Shown here: piece by piece, positions 11,101-22,580 of the stretch | Layout: each line of letters begins with the position of its first letter | Position numbering within the stretch: the first letter of the stretch is position 1 | Assembly: GCA_947579605.1 (NCBI GenBank) | Contig: OX388319.1 | Coordinates: 18,117,447 to 18,181,446, forward strand | DNA: 64,000 nucleotides | Source: Athripsodes cinereus | Taxonomy: Eukaryota; Arthropoda; Insecta; Trichoptera; Leptoceridae | Direction of reading: 5' to 3' | The notes under the pieces: generated by a model | Seen by the model: only the letters and a program-made list of their open reading frames with translations | Told to the model about the DNA's origin: nothing | Databases searched by the model: none | Translations under genes and position numbers: made by a program

Positions 11101-11343
11101 TTCCATCGTAATGCCGATAGATATAACCTTCGTCGCAAAACTCTTCGTCTGGACATAGGTCAAATTGTCTGGAGAAGGTCATTTGTTCATAGCAACGCTG
11201 CGAATTATTTTTCAAAGAAATTGGCACCTCGTTTCATCAAGTCTCAGGTTCACCGAATCATATCCCCTAACGTATACGAGCTATGCGATGTAGATACTGG
11301 AGCAATGGGAAACTATCATGCTAAGGATATCATTAAGTTCTGA
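8149..11343 (+). CDS. pol: Pol polyprotein: protease, reverse transcriptase, RNase H, integrase
   Basis: The frame is open from the heptamer to TGA at 11341-11343; an ORF call at 8362 would miss the protease active site. Order: aspartic protease with LLDTGA at 8332-8349; RT with a FVLDPRRLN block, LTSLDLSHGFWQ, TPFGLKN and catalytic YLDD at 9274-9285; RNase H with TCDAS near 9722 and the DREL block near 9850; integrase with an H-H-C-C finger (HDNNCHPG ... CQTC, about 10309-10430), then catalytic D in SIDLVGP (about 10510), D in VVLDNG (about 10690) and E in NPVERYN (about 10800). A GPY/F-like C-terminal module follows. All key residues are present and there are no stops, so it looks functional. 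Confidence 0.95.
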   Translation, partial: LVNYRSSARPSPGKRDAEWSDWLASVELFHLTCHLNEVAITSGSDNRPHINFKIRHVPFRALLDTGAAVNILGRDTYKTFTTLGYTLQPHVQTLFGVNSSSFQSIGKIILPLCFDNKTVHVTFIVAPSVSHGIILGVPFLENSGLAPRLFPNNNNSLTNPIASKHIFVTSSSPSCLVSANNLTPAQCSELNEVKELFSTISYETKGLGRTHLISHVIDTGDNLPVKQKTYPQSHVRREQLCTEIDAMLKMDVIEPARSPWLNNVFIVPKKDGTGRFVLDPRRLNDVTKTDCYRLPNINRILDNLRDTKFLTSLDLSHGFWQLPLSLESRPKTAFFVEGRGQYHFKVTPFGLKNIPAEMQRLMDKLFSDLGDHVFCYLDDILICSPTFESHIASLKTVFQRLNEANLTIKLKKSVFCKDSLKYLGHVINQDGITTDPEKINVMLNYPRPTSTKELRGFLGMCSYYRRFIKSFSAIASPLCKLTSKKFNKQFSWNNEAEQSFIALKSAMITAPVLKPPDYSLPYILTCDASAISIGSFLSQKSPDGTEHAIAYFSRKLSDTEQHYSTTDRELLAVVDSVHHFRSYLEGTHFTLMSDHGCLKYLKTISSPSGRLARWAMRLSQYSFDFVYKKGCENKLADGLSRIPVSAFTFPSVYTNVSDPWYRKVYKSCEERPQDCHNFMLEDGHLYRYCKNKKPNNSSPDSSFWRLVVPSDQLEPLISEFHDNNCHPGVLKTHAYLSQTFYCRGLLSTIKDYVKQCQTCKAYKHNNQAPHGLMKNPKPVTKPMESLSIDLVGPLPMSYKRNVHILTVVDIFTKYLWAFPLRNPTAKEIIKLLEERIFLPYCIPRCVVLDNGRQFVAKEFKSFLHSYGINDLFYNAYYHPQNNPVERYNSTLLTALSILVENDQRSWCSKLPKICSCINSTVNVTTGYSPYFLVHGTEYVPHASFHRTVNASDSGTLEAFAEQRQRRLSEMNALYDEISSSLTKAFHRNADRYNLRRKTLRLDIGQIVWRRSFVHSNAANYFSKKLAPRFIKSQVHRIISPNVYELCDVDTGAMGNYHAKDIIKF

Positions 11344-13253
11344 GTCCTAGGTATGTGTTTCTCCAAAATTTTGTTGTTATATTTCATTCTGAATGTAAAT
11401 CCATCAATGTAAACTTGAAATTTTGGTAATGTAAAGAATTTATGTAAAAATGTAATGTTTTCTTGGGCTGCAATTTTAATGAATAAAAAGAACTATGTCT
11501 ATACATCACAGGTCAATGTTAATAGTGAATTTTGTATGTAATAACAATGTTAGACTCACAAAAGAAATTATATTTACAGTCATAGTAATGTCAAAGGAAT
11601 TATCTTTCTTTCTTCTTTAAAGCAAAATAAATTATAATACTGTTAATAGTCAAAAATTTGGTATTTCTACTCTTCAAGTACTTGTAACTTTTGCAGCCCA
11701 TGTTATTGTAAACTTTTAGTTAAGAAAACTCATAGAGGCTCTTCAAGATTCCGCTTCTGTGGGAATTTGAATTGTTCGAATCTTGTGGCGCCCTGAAATA
11801 ATATTTTTTGTATGTTTGATCACCTTTTTTTTGTTTGCGCCCGTGGATGCATGAAGTTGCCTTTATCATCTCATATGCTAGCCGTTTTCATTAGCAACGT
11901 GTTCACAATAATCTGAACCCATCCACTGTCGCAGGCAAAAGTCATACAACATGTTAGTTTTAAGGAATTTTGTACTGTACAACTGATGTAATTTTGACCC
12001 TCCAGTATACGAAAGTATACGAATTCCTTTGCTAATTTTCCTTAAATTTTGTGTGAACTCATGAATCACTGAGTTATGTGGTAACTGATGAATGACTTAT
12101 GACAGATGATGAATGCAAGGTACGAAAGAATGAAGTATACATGAAAAGAACGGCCGATAAAAGATGAAGTATGAAGGTGCGTGAAAAGTTACCACTAATT
12201 CTCTTAGTTTATCAAATCATTAATGTAAAATCTTAAATTGAGGATCAAGGTCGCATCAGTCAAATTAAAAAATAAGTTTATTGTTTTCAATCTTTAGTGT
12301 GCATGGTTTTGTAATTAAATCATATGGCAAGGTTTCTCACATGGTGTGAACCTGCTGGCCATTTTGCGGCAATTTTACTGTATGGAATGCGTACCCTTGC
12401 AGTAATTTCTATTTGCCTAGTATGAATGTTAAGGAGTCATTGGATGATTCGCCATCTTCCATGTACATCTCCTGGGTTAGACTGATATAGAGGTATGACT
12501 AAGCGTCCTACCCTAATACAATCAGTTCTAACTCAAATTTATTTTAGTAATTATCAATTTTTTAATGCCCGACAAGCTTATTGTCCAAGTGAGGTTTGAG
12601 GACGCTCAAACAAAGAAAGTTCATACAGGTCGCTTAGAGAAGCTCTGCGCGATAGGTTTGGTACCTGATATTAACCATTAGCCTGTATGAAATTGGTGGG
12701 AAGTTTCCACAAAAGAAAAATGCTATAGGGTAAAGGATTACCGCCCTTATAATAGAGGTAGATCAGATATAATTGTAATGGATACCTCCTCTTGGAGTAA
12801 GGAAAAGTGTTTGGAAAATTGTCGAAGGTTTTTATTGTATTATGTAAAGGAAATTAGTAATTTTGTTTGTCTTAAGCATGTAAAGGTTTACCTAGAAGTA
12901 TGGCGAGAACATTGTCTACGATTCCGTATCCGCGACCTGTTCTGTCGGTGCATCTCCCTGGTCCCTTGCTTGCTTGAGACATGTCTATTTGTAAGGATTA
13001 GTTAAGAATTTGTTTCTAATGTCTGTTATGATAATTTGTATCCTTGTTTTGACACTCACAGTGTTGTAAAATCTTTCTTATCTCTGACACTCACAGTGTT
13101 GTAAAATCTTTCTTATCTCTGACACTCGCAGTATTGTAAAATCTTTCTTATCTTTGACACTCTTAGTTCTGTAGAATCCTTCTTATTACTGACTTTGAAA
13201 CTTTTCTTTTTTTTTTTATTCATTTTTTTTCTTTAAAAGACAACTTGAGATGG
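11344..13253 (+). other. Long noncoding trailer of the LTR element
   Basis: About 1.9 kb between the pol stop and the 3' LTR. Env-bearing relatives would carry env here, but the only frames are short (for example 75 codons at 12778-13005) and show no signal peptide, membrane anchor or other env-like feature. The segment ends with a 35-bp tandem array, a T-rich stretch, and a weak purine run (GAGATGG) directly before the LTR that must serve as the polypurine tract. Confidence 0.6.
13051..13190 (+). repeat. 35-bp tandem repeat, four units, inside the LTR element
   Basis: GACACTCACAGTGTTGTAAA begins units at 13051 and 13086, and close variants begin at 13121 and 13156, an exact 35-base period. 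The first two units are identical; the third and fourth have diverged. The array sits about 60 bases upstream of the 3' LTR. Tandem arrays in insect gypsy elements can bind host factors or act in transcription; no such role is shown here. Confidence 0.9.
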
Positions 13254-13735
13254 TGTCATGGGACCCTTATAATTTAATATCCAAAAAATGGTACTTGTGT
13301 TGCCATCTATCGAAATCCTGTGAAAGCCCTGGCCCCTATCTAGAGAAATCGTAAATACCTTTTGCTATTATCATAAAAACAGATTCCTTCTTCTTGATCC
13401 TTTTCCGGGAGTCAGCCATTTTGGCCAGTCTCCTGCTATTCGTTTTACAATAGACATAGCAGGGGCTCGCTCCAAAAATAAAATGTCTCTTCTCTTCTAC
13501 AAAATACTGTGAGTGTCGCTATAATAATGTAATTCAGTATTAAAAACTGTGAATTGTTTTGTTTGGTGTAATAATAATCTGTGTAACCATATTCTTCGTC
13601 AATAAACTGATCATACAACATCATGCTAGTGTTTCCTTAGCACAACCACCACAATAAATTTACCCAACGATAAACCCTGAGAGAGTCACAGAAATCTGCC
13701 GACTATGGGAGGAATGTTACAGTTTGAATGTTACA
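13254..13735 (+). repeat. 3' LTR of the gypsy-type element
   Basis: 482 bp, the same length and apparently the same sequence as 4558-5039. The flanking ACCT at 13736-13739 matches the four bases before the 5' LTR. The absence of visible LTR differences suggests insertion within the recent history of the population. Confidence 0.95.
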
Positions 13736-13739
13736 ACCT

Positions 13740-14298
13740 GTAAGAAAATAGTTTATTTGTAAATTTCTTTTATTTGCAAGTATATTGGCACGTATATAGT
13801 AATTTTTTAGATGCTGAGATATTTATTGATGGAATGACACATGTTATCATATTACATAGAGAGTTAATGTAAAATCTATGGCTGTGTTATTTTGACAATG
13901 TATATCTCCCCGATTAAAGAGTGTCATGTCTCTTTCACATTTAAGACATATTTTGCAGCATATCCTTTGTTTGATGAGAATGTGTGGCAATGTCATTTAT
14001 TACATCACCGATTATTAGTAATTTTTAGTGATATGGAGTGCTGTTTTCAATTGCATGTCGTTATAAAACATAGTTCCTAAAAAATGAGCATTTTAGTGAA
14101 TCACCATTGAATCTTCAAGTGTCAAACAATTGTTAAATTATCATATTTTGTTTCAATAACTGTTTTGTCATGTTATTGTGTAAATATCTTTTAAAAACTT
14201 GTAGTTATGTATTTGGAGAGTTAGCCAGCATTAGATATCACTTTCACATTTATTTTTCTTTTCGTGATAGTGTTCTTATATGATGATTGAATTCACAG
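13740..14298 (+). other. Intron sequence upstream of AP-2 mu exon
   Basis: AT-rich with no repeat recognised. It ends in a pyrimidine-poor but usable acceptor (ATTCACAG at 14291-14298). The previous AP-2 mu exon, expected to end in the conserved FIPPDGEFELM block, is not found between here and the left edge, so this intron probably extends beyond the window and contains the LTR element. Confidence 0.5.
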
Positions 14299-14532
14299 AT
14301 ATCGTACAACTAAAGATATCAGTCTTCCGTTCCGGGTAATTCCTCTGGTTCGTGAAGTTGGCCGTACCAAGATGGAGGTGAAGGTGGTTCTCAAGAGTAA
14401 CTTCAGACCATCACTACTTGGTCAGAAGATTGAAGTAAAGATCCCTACACCACTCAATACATCTGGAGTGCAGTTGGTTTGCATGAAAGGAAAGGCCAAG
14501 TATAAGGCGTCGGAAAATGCCATAGTGTGGAA
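14299..14532 (+). CDS. AP-2mu: AP-2 complex subunit mu, third-last coding exon
   Basis: AP-2 mu is the medium subunit of the plasma-membrane clathrin adaptor; its C-terminal mu-homology domain binds Yxx-phi sorting signals and PIP2 during endocytosis. The exon begins with A completing an Arg codon, then reads [20 protein letters not shown] and continues through [19 protein letters not shown] and [17 protein letters not shown]. It is near-identical to animal AP2M1 and clearly distinct from AP-1 mu, which has YRLNTHVKPLIW at this place. Acceptor CACAG at 14294-14298; donor AA|GTGAGT at 14533. The exon leaves two bases (AA), completed by A from the next exon. Upstream exons encoding the longin-like N-terminus are outside the window. 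Confidence 0.96.
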
Positions 14533-14948
14533 GTGAGTATCAATAAATGTACTGCGATTTCCATCAGTGTGTTAACCATCTCATCCATTTAATAATATAA
14601 TAAATCATCAAGAGACTTGGTTTGTCAAAATTTATCATCTCATTCATGACCTGTAAGTATATTAATTTTATGCAGAAGGTTCCCTGGGTGCACAATTTAT
14701 GGGATATATAGATGGACAATTTGTAAAGCACTGTTAAATCATAACATAACCTCATGGGCGCCGTATTGTGCGTCTATCGTCCAAAGCTCCCAGCAATAAA
14801 GTTTGTTTTCAGCTTCGTTCTGAATTCCTCTCCACTTGCCTTCCCTCACAGACCCATACACCATGATGATTTAGATAGATACATACTTGGTTTTCCAGAA
14901 TACATCCTTAAAATGCACTGAATTACAATATTTGTGTATTTATTTTAG

Positions 14949-15087
14949 AATAAAACGCATGGCTGGTATGAAGGAAACGCAATTGTCCGCTGAAATAGAA
15001 TTGCTCGAAACAGACACCAAGAAGAAGTGGACCCGTCCTCCAATATCAATGAACTTTGAAGTTCCATTTGCTCCATCTGGATTTAAG
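14949..15087 (+). CDS. AP-2mu: AP-2 complex subunit mu, second-last coding exon
   Basis: Acceptor TTTTAG at 14943-14948. The first base completes Lys, then [19 protein letters not shown], a charged [11 protein letters not shown] loop, and [15 protein letters not shown] follow. This is the beta-rich part of the mu-homology domain. The donor AAG|GTAAAC lies at 15088 and the phase is 0 at the end. The upstream intron (14533-14948) is 416 bases and the downstream one (15088-15558) is 471 bases; neither contains a recognised element. Confidence 0.96.
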
Positions 15088-15432
15088 GTAAACATTTTGC
15101 CTGATTTTGCGTTTGTTTGTATAGAATTACACATAGATGTACATACTTAGATTTTGTAACAGTTGGACATATAACATATTAAAATTATTTCCAAATATAA
15201 GTAGTTTGACTTTTACTGCACAAAAAAACTTATTTACAATAATAAACAAATGGGCATATAGCATGTGTAATCAACTGCAATTGTTGAGTTTATCATAGAA
15301 GCGAGATATAATCTAAGTAATTTGATTTTCAAGAAAGGTTTTTATTATTCATCGTTTCTACCTATGAGTATAAATAGATTATTAATAAATAAATCAAATA
15401 AGATAATATATAAATGTAATATATAAATATAA

Positions 15433-15666
<234 letters not shown>

Positions 15667-16667
15667 GAGCCATTATGCTCTTTCCTATGATTATTATTAT
15701 CTAGTAAAATGTCAACAAAACACTGTCAAAAGTGCCAGATTTCGACGCAAAACACAACACACCCATATAATCATCATTATCATTATGATTTCTTTTAGTT
15801 TCTACAGTTTTTCATTCATTTTTTTGAATTATAATTTATATTTATATATTTTCCCTATGTTTATCGTGGTCTTTCTAGATTTTATCTTTTTATTTGACAT
15901 TTCAGCTTTGAAGTCTGGCTACTTTTGTTTGTAATTTCTCTATCAAGTTACATACAGTGAAGGAAATGTGTGCTTGATTGCTATAGAATTGATATTTGCA
16001 CGTCATTTAGTACAGTCACAACTTACTTATTGTGAATATAGAGTGTGACCAAAGCCATGTTCTTGTTAAATAGTGACTCTTTGATATAAAAGCGATCGAG
16101 CTTACCTTTCCTTGATAGCATATTTTATGTTTAAATTTTCATTTATCTTCAAATAGCGGATATTCTGTATACATTATTAAAAATGTTCAAATCATTCATC
16201 TTTTACCTACTAAGCATTTTGGGAATAGCATTTTCACTTTTTATATACAGTTTCATAGTAGATATATTAATTTTGCTGTTTACACAATGGTTTATGACTG
16301 CCTCTCGCTGTGAGCATTATTGAGATTGCCTGTGATGTGATCAAGGACTTTTGATTGGACATATTTGCTGATATCATTAGCCATATTGGCATTGGCCAGA
16401 TATTTAAACGAAAACGTTTTATATTCATGATGGTAGTAAACGAATAAACAATTTCTATTTCCATCAATGTCCTATTAAATTGCTAGTTTTTTTTTATTAC
16501 TTTAATGTGTATGAACAAGCAGAGTCAGTAATCAGTAGTTTTGAGAAAAACAATATTTCTAGTTTAAGAATATTTTTTTTCGTAATCAATGAAAGCAGCA
16601 TCAAAAAAAATATGAATCATTTTGACAATCAATATGCGTTTTCTACTGTTTTTATTTATTTTTAAGT
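15667..16667 (+). other. AP-2mu: Probable AP-2 mu 3' UTR and downstream AT-rich sequence
   Basis: No protein frame with recognisable features. A 100-codon frame at 15632-15934 overlaps the terminal exon in another frame and is low-complexity and hydrophobic; it is not accepted as a gene. AATAAA near 16443 is a possible polyadenylation signal. Confidence 0.4.
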
Positions 16668-16841
16668 TTGTCGGTAGCTTGGTGGTAGAGTCGCACCCTC
16701 ATGAGCAAAAGGTGTGCGGTTCGATTCCAGGTGCCGGCAAACTTCCCTTTTACGACACAAGCTTTTGGCTTACTGTGAAAGGTGCGTAAAGTTGTATTTG
16801 GGTTTACAACAAAGACCCAGATACATCTTTTAAAAAAAAAA
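16668..16841 (+). mobile_element. tRNA-derived SINE
   Basis: An A-box-like word (TAGCTTGGTGGTAGAG, from about 16675) is followed about 40 bases later by GGTTCGATTCC, a near-perfect pol III B box. The tRNA-like head is bounded by GTTTGTCGG and CCGGCAAAC, which can pair over 9 bases like an acceptor stem. A tRNA-unrelated body and an A-rich end (AAAAAAAAAA at about 16831-16840) follow. The T-arm pairing is broken, so it is not a functional tRNA gene. Confidence 0.6.
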
Positions 16842-19800
16842 TATGCTACAGTGTTTAAAACTGGTTATACCTACAAATTGTCATTTTAACTATTTTTTTT
16901 CCTTATACCCTTCAATTATCTTCTAAAAATGTTGTGGAAGTATTATTTTTAAAATGAGTAATTAATGTATTTTTGTTAGTTTAAATAAATTCCACTGCAT
17001 ACATTATTTCTCATGACAGTTGTTTTGTTTTATATGAAGCCGTAAAGTTGTATAAATAATAAATAGTTATAATGTTTAGTTAAGCCTAAAGTGTTGACGT
17101 TGAAGCAAACAATATAATTATATATTATTGTTTATATAAGCAAATAAATGAATACAATAATAAATACTTGGTTTATGTCATAATATAATGTAAATTATTA
17201 TTATTATTATTGCAGTGATAAACAGCTTACTTTATGGGATGTTGGGATAAAGAATATCATATCAAAAATTTGAATATTAAAATTTTAAAAGAGTGCTGAG
17301 ATTGTCACATTTGTTTTTGCTTAATTCATGATTTAGAACTAGTTACCACACTTGTGAGATATGCCGTTATGGTATAGATGGATGCTTTAGAATTTTTACA
17401 TTCAACATTTTCATTTTACAGACATACATATTTCAGTTGGAGACTTCATTTGCAGAATTCGTATTCATCTGTCTAATAAACATTTTCCAAAAATCTATTT
17501 CAGTTAGAGCAACAGTGTCGGGTAATGTCATTATTATTCACATGCTCATTCAAGGGACACCTGTTAAACGATATCTTGTGTTCTAATTAAAGTAAAATAT
17601 GTATTTTTCAATAAATATTTTTTTTTTGTTATAATGTTGAGATAATGAACATTAAATATTCATTGTAAAATATTTTATAAACAAAACATTTTCAGTGATT
17701 AAATGATGATTTTTAAATTTGTATTCTTAAGATTTCTTAGCATCCCATGGTTGTTTATCACTTAGTTTTAAGTTAATCCATCGAACAGATATATTTTTGC
17801 GAAAAATATAAGCATTTTTCATGTTATTCTGTTTCATAATATTATAATAAATAAAGGTGTTTGAACTGCATGTTTCATGTATTAATATGTAAAATAATGG
17901 CTTTTGTTAGAGGGGTTATTAACAAAATACACCTAGGAGAGTTTTCCATTATTATTAGTGCAATTTTGTTTTAAAAACTGTTTCTAGAATTTCTATTGCA
18001 TTGTTTGCATATAAATCATTCATGTAGAAAATCATGTCATTTAAAAAAAATCAATCACTCGAGTTTTGAGTCATCTCATATTTTTTGCTGTGTTTTATGA
18101 ATTGAAAATTTAATATTAAGTATTGGAATATACACCAAGTCAAATTAATTGATCATTCATGATGTTTTTAGTGTAATAATATAGAATTTCCTTTAAATTG
18201 ATAACCCGCATCAAAATATCATCATAGCAAAATAGTTGATTATGTAGAAAAAATGTTTGTTTTGTGAGTTTGTAAATACAGGGTTATCAAGTAGGAAACT
18301 TTTTAGAATCTCCTTGGGACATTCCTGCAAACAATTTCAATATATTTATTTACAACAATCTTTGATAATCATATTATTACATAATATGTATGTACATCTT
18401 CCCGTTATCCTATTTGGGTTTGGGGCTCAGGTATTACTTCCTCCAGAGATTACTCTCCATTGCTGTGTCCAGAATCTAATCTTATCAACTGGTTAATTTT
18501 TGGCGGACTTAGTCAAACTGTAAAATTATACAAAGAGATGGTACAGAAATAAATGCGTACAAATCATACTCTGAATGGAGTAGCTTCGTTTTCAGATTGA
18601 GCTCTCCCGATAGGAACATCTGGAGGAGGAAACAGAAGAAGTAAGGAGTCATTCAGCACAACATTGATGTTTCCCGGTTTTGAGTTATTTTATATTTATT
18701 CTTGTTACAATTTTAAATATTATATATCATTATGTTTATCATTCCTAGTAACTGTAATTAAATATTATTTATCATATTATAAGTAATATTGTATGTACTC
18801 CTAAATACATCATCTGATATTATAATATTATTAAGATGTTTTATAGATTTAATATGTAAGTATTCTTCAACATATTCTTGTTATGTAACTCATTCACAAT
18901 ATATGCGCTGTTTATTTTAACAAATATGTCTACATATTATTATGGGGAAAACATTTTTTCTACTACATAATAACACTCTCTATACAAAGGTGACATTTAT
19001 TCATCTTCTAAGATTAGGATATCAACATCCAAATTATTTATTGTAAATACAAGATTATGTTATAGAGGTGATTCTTTTTGTGGATTGTTTAAATAACTGC
19101 AAATGTATTGATGTTAATGATAATAATATGTTCTCTGTACTTCTATAATTAGGTAAATCATGTAATCTGAATGTTAATAATATAATCATGTTAGTATCAA
19201 GTCCTGTGTATTATTTTACAACCAATTAATTATTCCTTTTGTATTGCAATTCCTCTTTATCTTTTCAGATTAGTATTTTTTTATTTATTTACTTGATCAA
19301 TGTTTTCTTTAGAGGTTTATGTTTGTATAGGGTTCATCTTATGAGACTTAACTTCTTTTCTATCTTTATTGTAAATTTAATAACACATTTTTGGAATTCA
19401 TTTACTTCCAAAGCATAATTGATTTAAAAGACTTCAGTGGGTGAGTATATTAATTTTTTCATAATTACATCAAATATTTGACGAAGTTTGGTGCATCATG
19501 CCTAAATTCAGTCAAATTGAGGAAAATTTTTGGCATTGATTTTTTCCACTCTACATTGTCATGTCCGTTTTTTCTTTACTTTCATGGTACAGCACCCGAA
19601 ATCGAGTGAATTGTGAATATTTCCCTGTTTGTACACAATATTTCAATGACAATGTATGAGAGGACCATGGAGACTCATTATTGATATTGAAGGTTAGGTT
19701 TTTGTGTATTTTTGGTACCCACATTATAACAATATGTAACTATAATACTACATTATAATAGAACATAGGCAGTACCCATAGGAACCTAATATAATTAATG

Positions 19801-22340
19801 ATTATATATACATAACACCAGTATACATTTTATATGCCTTGCCTAGCCTAGTGAGCCTATGTTTTGATTAGCTATATTATGCTAGCTACGGTTCAGCTTA
19901 ACGCTCGCGTGCTCCTTCCATGGTACAGATTGACACTTTTGTAACAAATCTAAACTTCCCTCGCGTGTTGAGAATTTCAAGTATTGCTTGGCGCTGGATT
20001 TACCTACCTAATTGCTTTCTATGAATAAAAAAACTACATGAACGGAATCATTACCTATTCCGTGCAACTCGCTTCATAACATCGCTAGATACCACCATAA
20101 TAATATATTATATACACTACAATATTGCCAACGAGAGGGATGCATGATAGAAAAGTAGGAAAATAATAAAATACGTTTGATTCTAGAGCGAGATAAAAAA
20201 GGGTGAAAATGTTGAATAAAATGTGAAAAATGTAAACTATTCTTGATTTTTTCATACAATAATTGTAGGTATATTACGATACGTTTGGTGGTTAAAGTGT
20301 ACCAGGGTGCTCTGATTCGATGATGAACAATTTATTACCAAAGTTTTTTTAAAGTAGGTTGTTTCATTTTTAACGTGGATTTAGCCGTTACTTAGGTATA
20401 TTATTAGTATACAAGCCGTTTATTAATGACATCATAGAGAGCCTTGAAAGTTATTTGATGTATTGCTATTTTATTCACATAAACAATATTTTTTTACTAT
20501 TAATTTATGCAAAATAAAAGAAACATTGTATTTTCCACTCAAATAACTGTATTTAGTTAAAACGTTTTCGGAACTACTTGTTCCATCATCAGTAACAATA
20601 CTAAATAAAAAATATTTTTTATTTCAAGTAGCTACGTAAATATAATAATAATAATATTATGTCAGTTTAGCAGTCGGTGCAATAGAAAAATTTAGGTATT
20701 ACAAAAAAGCATTTCGTAAATAAAAGTTTTAATTTCGAATTGAAAATAATTTTAAGCATAAAATTTCTGATACATAACTTAACTTTATTTATTAATTTTT
20801 GCTGTAAATTTATTACAAACAACTTTATAAAGCAATACATTAAAATTAAATACAATCAAGACACAGAGGGCGCAAAGCGCGATTTCTTCCAATTAACCTA
20901 AATGATGATAAACACTTGCAAATTAAAAATGTTAGCATTTCGCGAATTAATTTAGATCAATTAATCCTCATGGACCTGTAGGTCATGCATGAGGCAAGAC
21001 CGGAGGCGGTGAACTTGTTGGAGCCAAGACTAGAGGATACGACGCAGCCCATACGGGTGAAGATTTACTAACACACTAAGCCACACGAAAAGTAAGTAAG
21101 TTAAGTAATTTAAGTGAAAATATTTGAAAATTATTTCAGTAATTTTTGTAATGAACCCTGAAAAATAACTGAATTTACCTACTTAGTTTTAAACTAAAAC
21201 TGCGAATAACATTTAAAGACAATTTTTAAGAACCGTATAGCTGGCTTCTAAATTATTATTTATGTAAATTTCACTATTATCTGATGAGTACTTTTTAAGT
21301 TTTTCAACTGATAAGTACGTAAGTTTGAATACATATTGTAGGACACAGAAGTATCTACGGAGAAAATTTGTTCTCACAAAATATCCTCAAGGGGTTGCAT
21401 ATATTGTAACCTATCCTTATCCAATAATTCCAGTAAAAATTCAGATGTGAAAAATCGGATTTTTGGAAAATTAAAAAAAAAAAAATACTTTGCCTACAGG
21501 ATATAAGATAAGTTTATAAGTATTTGATGTGGGTTTGCCTCTTGTAGATTAAAAAATTAATAACAGATAAGTGTAAAAAAACTTGTAATGATAAAAACAG
21601 GAATGAAAGACTGGATTAATAATATTACCACATACATGTGTGTTGGTGCTTAGGTACACACATAATAGAAATTCCTAGGCACTGATACTATACATAGGTT
21701 AAGGTTTCTTCTATTCTATTCTATTTTCAAAGGCCATCCACTCATTCACGAGTGATCAGGGCCACTATGGTTTCAATTTGTAAAAAAAACTTCAACAGCA
21801 AATATTATTCAGTAAATTCGTTATTATTTTCAAATTAAAAAAGATACACGAATCAATAGCAATATTACTTTTGTGTATGTACAGACGAAACAAATATTAG
21901 GTATTACAGTATATTATTGCATTTAGTAATATTAATTATATTATACGGTTTCAATATTGGGAATAGGTAAAGGTTTACAAGTAGGTATTTTATAATCTTT
22001 TTGCATGCTTGCTTTGCTCATTTATTAACTTTGGACGAAGTTTTTAGTAGGTACACCCAAATAAATACATTACACTAATTTACTTTTACAATCCTAACAG
22101 AACCGGCGCACGTAAACTGGGCGTCGCATCATCGACGTCTTAGATTGTTGAGAAATTAAAAGCGGTTTTACAAAAATATAGGTATCTAGATCCTTTTTTA
22201 CGTCACTAATTTAGGGGAAGGATAATTGAAAATTGGTTTCATTTGTACATACCAATACCAATGAATTTATACGCACGAGTTGTTAAATTTTTATGTATTT
22301 CCAAAATTTTATTCGCTGGGTTGATATTTTTTTATAACAC
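16842..22340. other. Long AT-rich stretch without supported genes
   Basis: Only short random-looking frames occur on both strands. Local features: a GC-richer patch at about 20990-21075 (GGACCTGTAGGTC palindrome, then a short conserved-looking block) that I cannot assign, and the short LINE-tail-like repeat at 21707-21757. The rest could be AP-2 mu 3' UTR at its start and intergenic or intronic DNA beyond. Confidence 0.5.
21707..21757 (-). repeat. Short LINE-like 3' tail with (AGAAT)n end
   Basis: On the - strand: CACTC-loop-GAGTG hairpin, then ATGGCCTTTGAAAAT and an AGAAT/AATAG array. The same arrangement occurs at 46393-46440 (-), 48217-48260 (+) and 53804-53851 (+). The orientation is set by the array lying 3' of the hairpin, as in LINE tails. 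Confidence 0.45.
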
Positions 22341-22347
22341 TGAATAG

Positions 22348-22580
22348 ACGGCCGGTAAGGATTGGCCACAACATCAGACACCCAGGACTACTCATCGCCA
22401 TCGCGGAAGGTTAGACCGAGGGCACAAATGGCAGAGGCCGATCAAGAGATGCGTATATGGACCAACTGAAGAGGGACATGAACTGTGGCTCATACGTAGA
22501 GCTGAAAAGACTGGCTGAGAATAGGGAGGAATGGAAAAGAAAATCCAAACTCGTTGCAGACCAATCCAATGAATTGTAAC
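22348..22580 (+). pseudogene. RTE-like LINE ORF2 C-terminus, fragment with frameshift
   Basis: After one frameshift near 22412, the + strand reads NGRGRSRDAYMDQLKRDMNC, a short linker, LKRLAENREEWKR and DQSNEL with TAA at 22577-22579. The R-G-R-x-R ... D-(Q/x)-(L/I) ... A-x-(N/D)-R-x-x-W pattern is the usual end of RTE-type ORF2 proteins. It belongs to a different subfamily from the copies at 26-28 kb and 39 kb. Confidence 0.65.

Larger units (their letters stand above)
4558..13735 (+). mobile_element. Complete Ty3/gypsy-type LTR retrotransposon (Metaviridae)
   Basis: The element is 9.18 kb, bounded by two 482-bp direct repeats that begin TGTCATGGGACC and end GAATGTTACA and show no difference on direct reading. 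Flanks are ACCT at 4554-4557 and ACCT at 13736-13739, a 4-bp target duplication. Inside, in order: primer binding site, ~2-kb leader, gag, frameshift site, protease-RT-RNase H-integrase frame, ~1.9-kb trailer with a tandem array, 3' LTR. The pol order RT-RNase H-integrase places it in Ty3/gypsy rather than Ty1/copia. No env-like frame was found. Intact frames and matching LTRs imply a very recent insertion. It lies upstream of the AP-2 mu exons on the same strand, probably in an intron. Confidence 0.96.

Noticed and set aside
10735..11227. - strand ORFs inside integrase
   Set aside because: Shadows of the pol frame.
12778..13005. Possible env or accessory gene of the LTR element
   Set aside because: 75 codons, no signal peptide or membrane anchor, no similarity that I recognise.
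16675..16745. Functional tRNA gene
   Set aside because: B box is good, but the T-arm does not pair and the acceptor-like stem is too long; fits a SINE.
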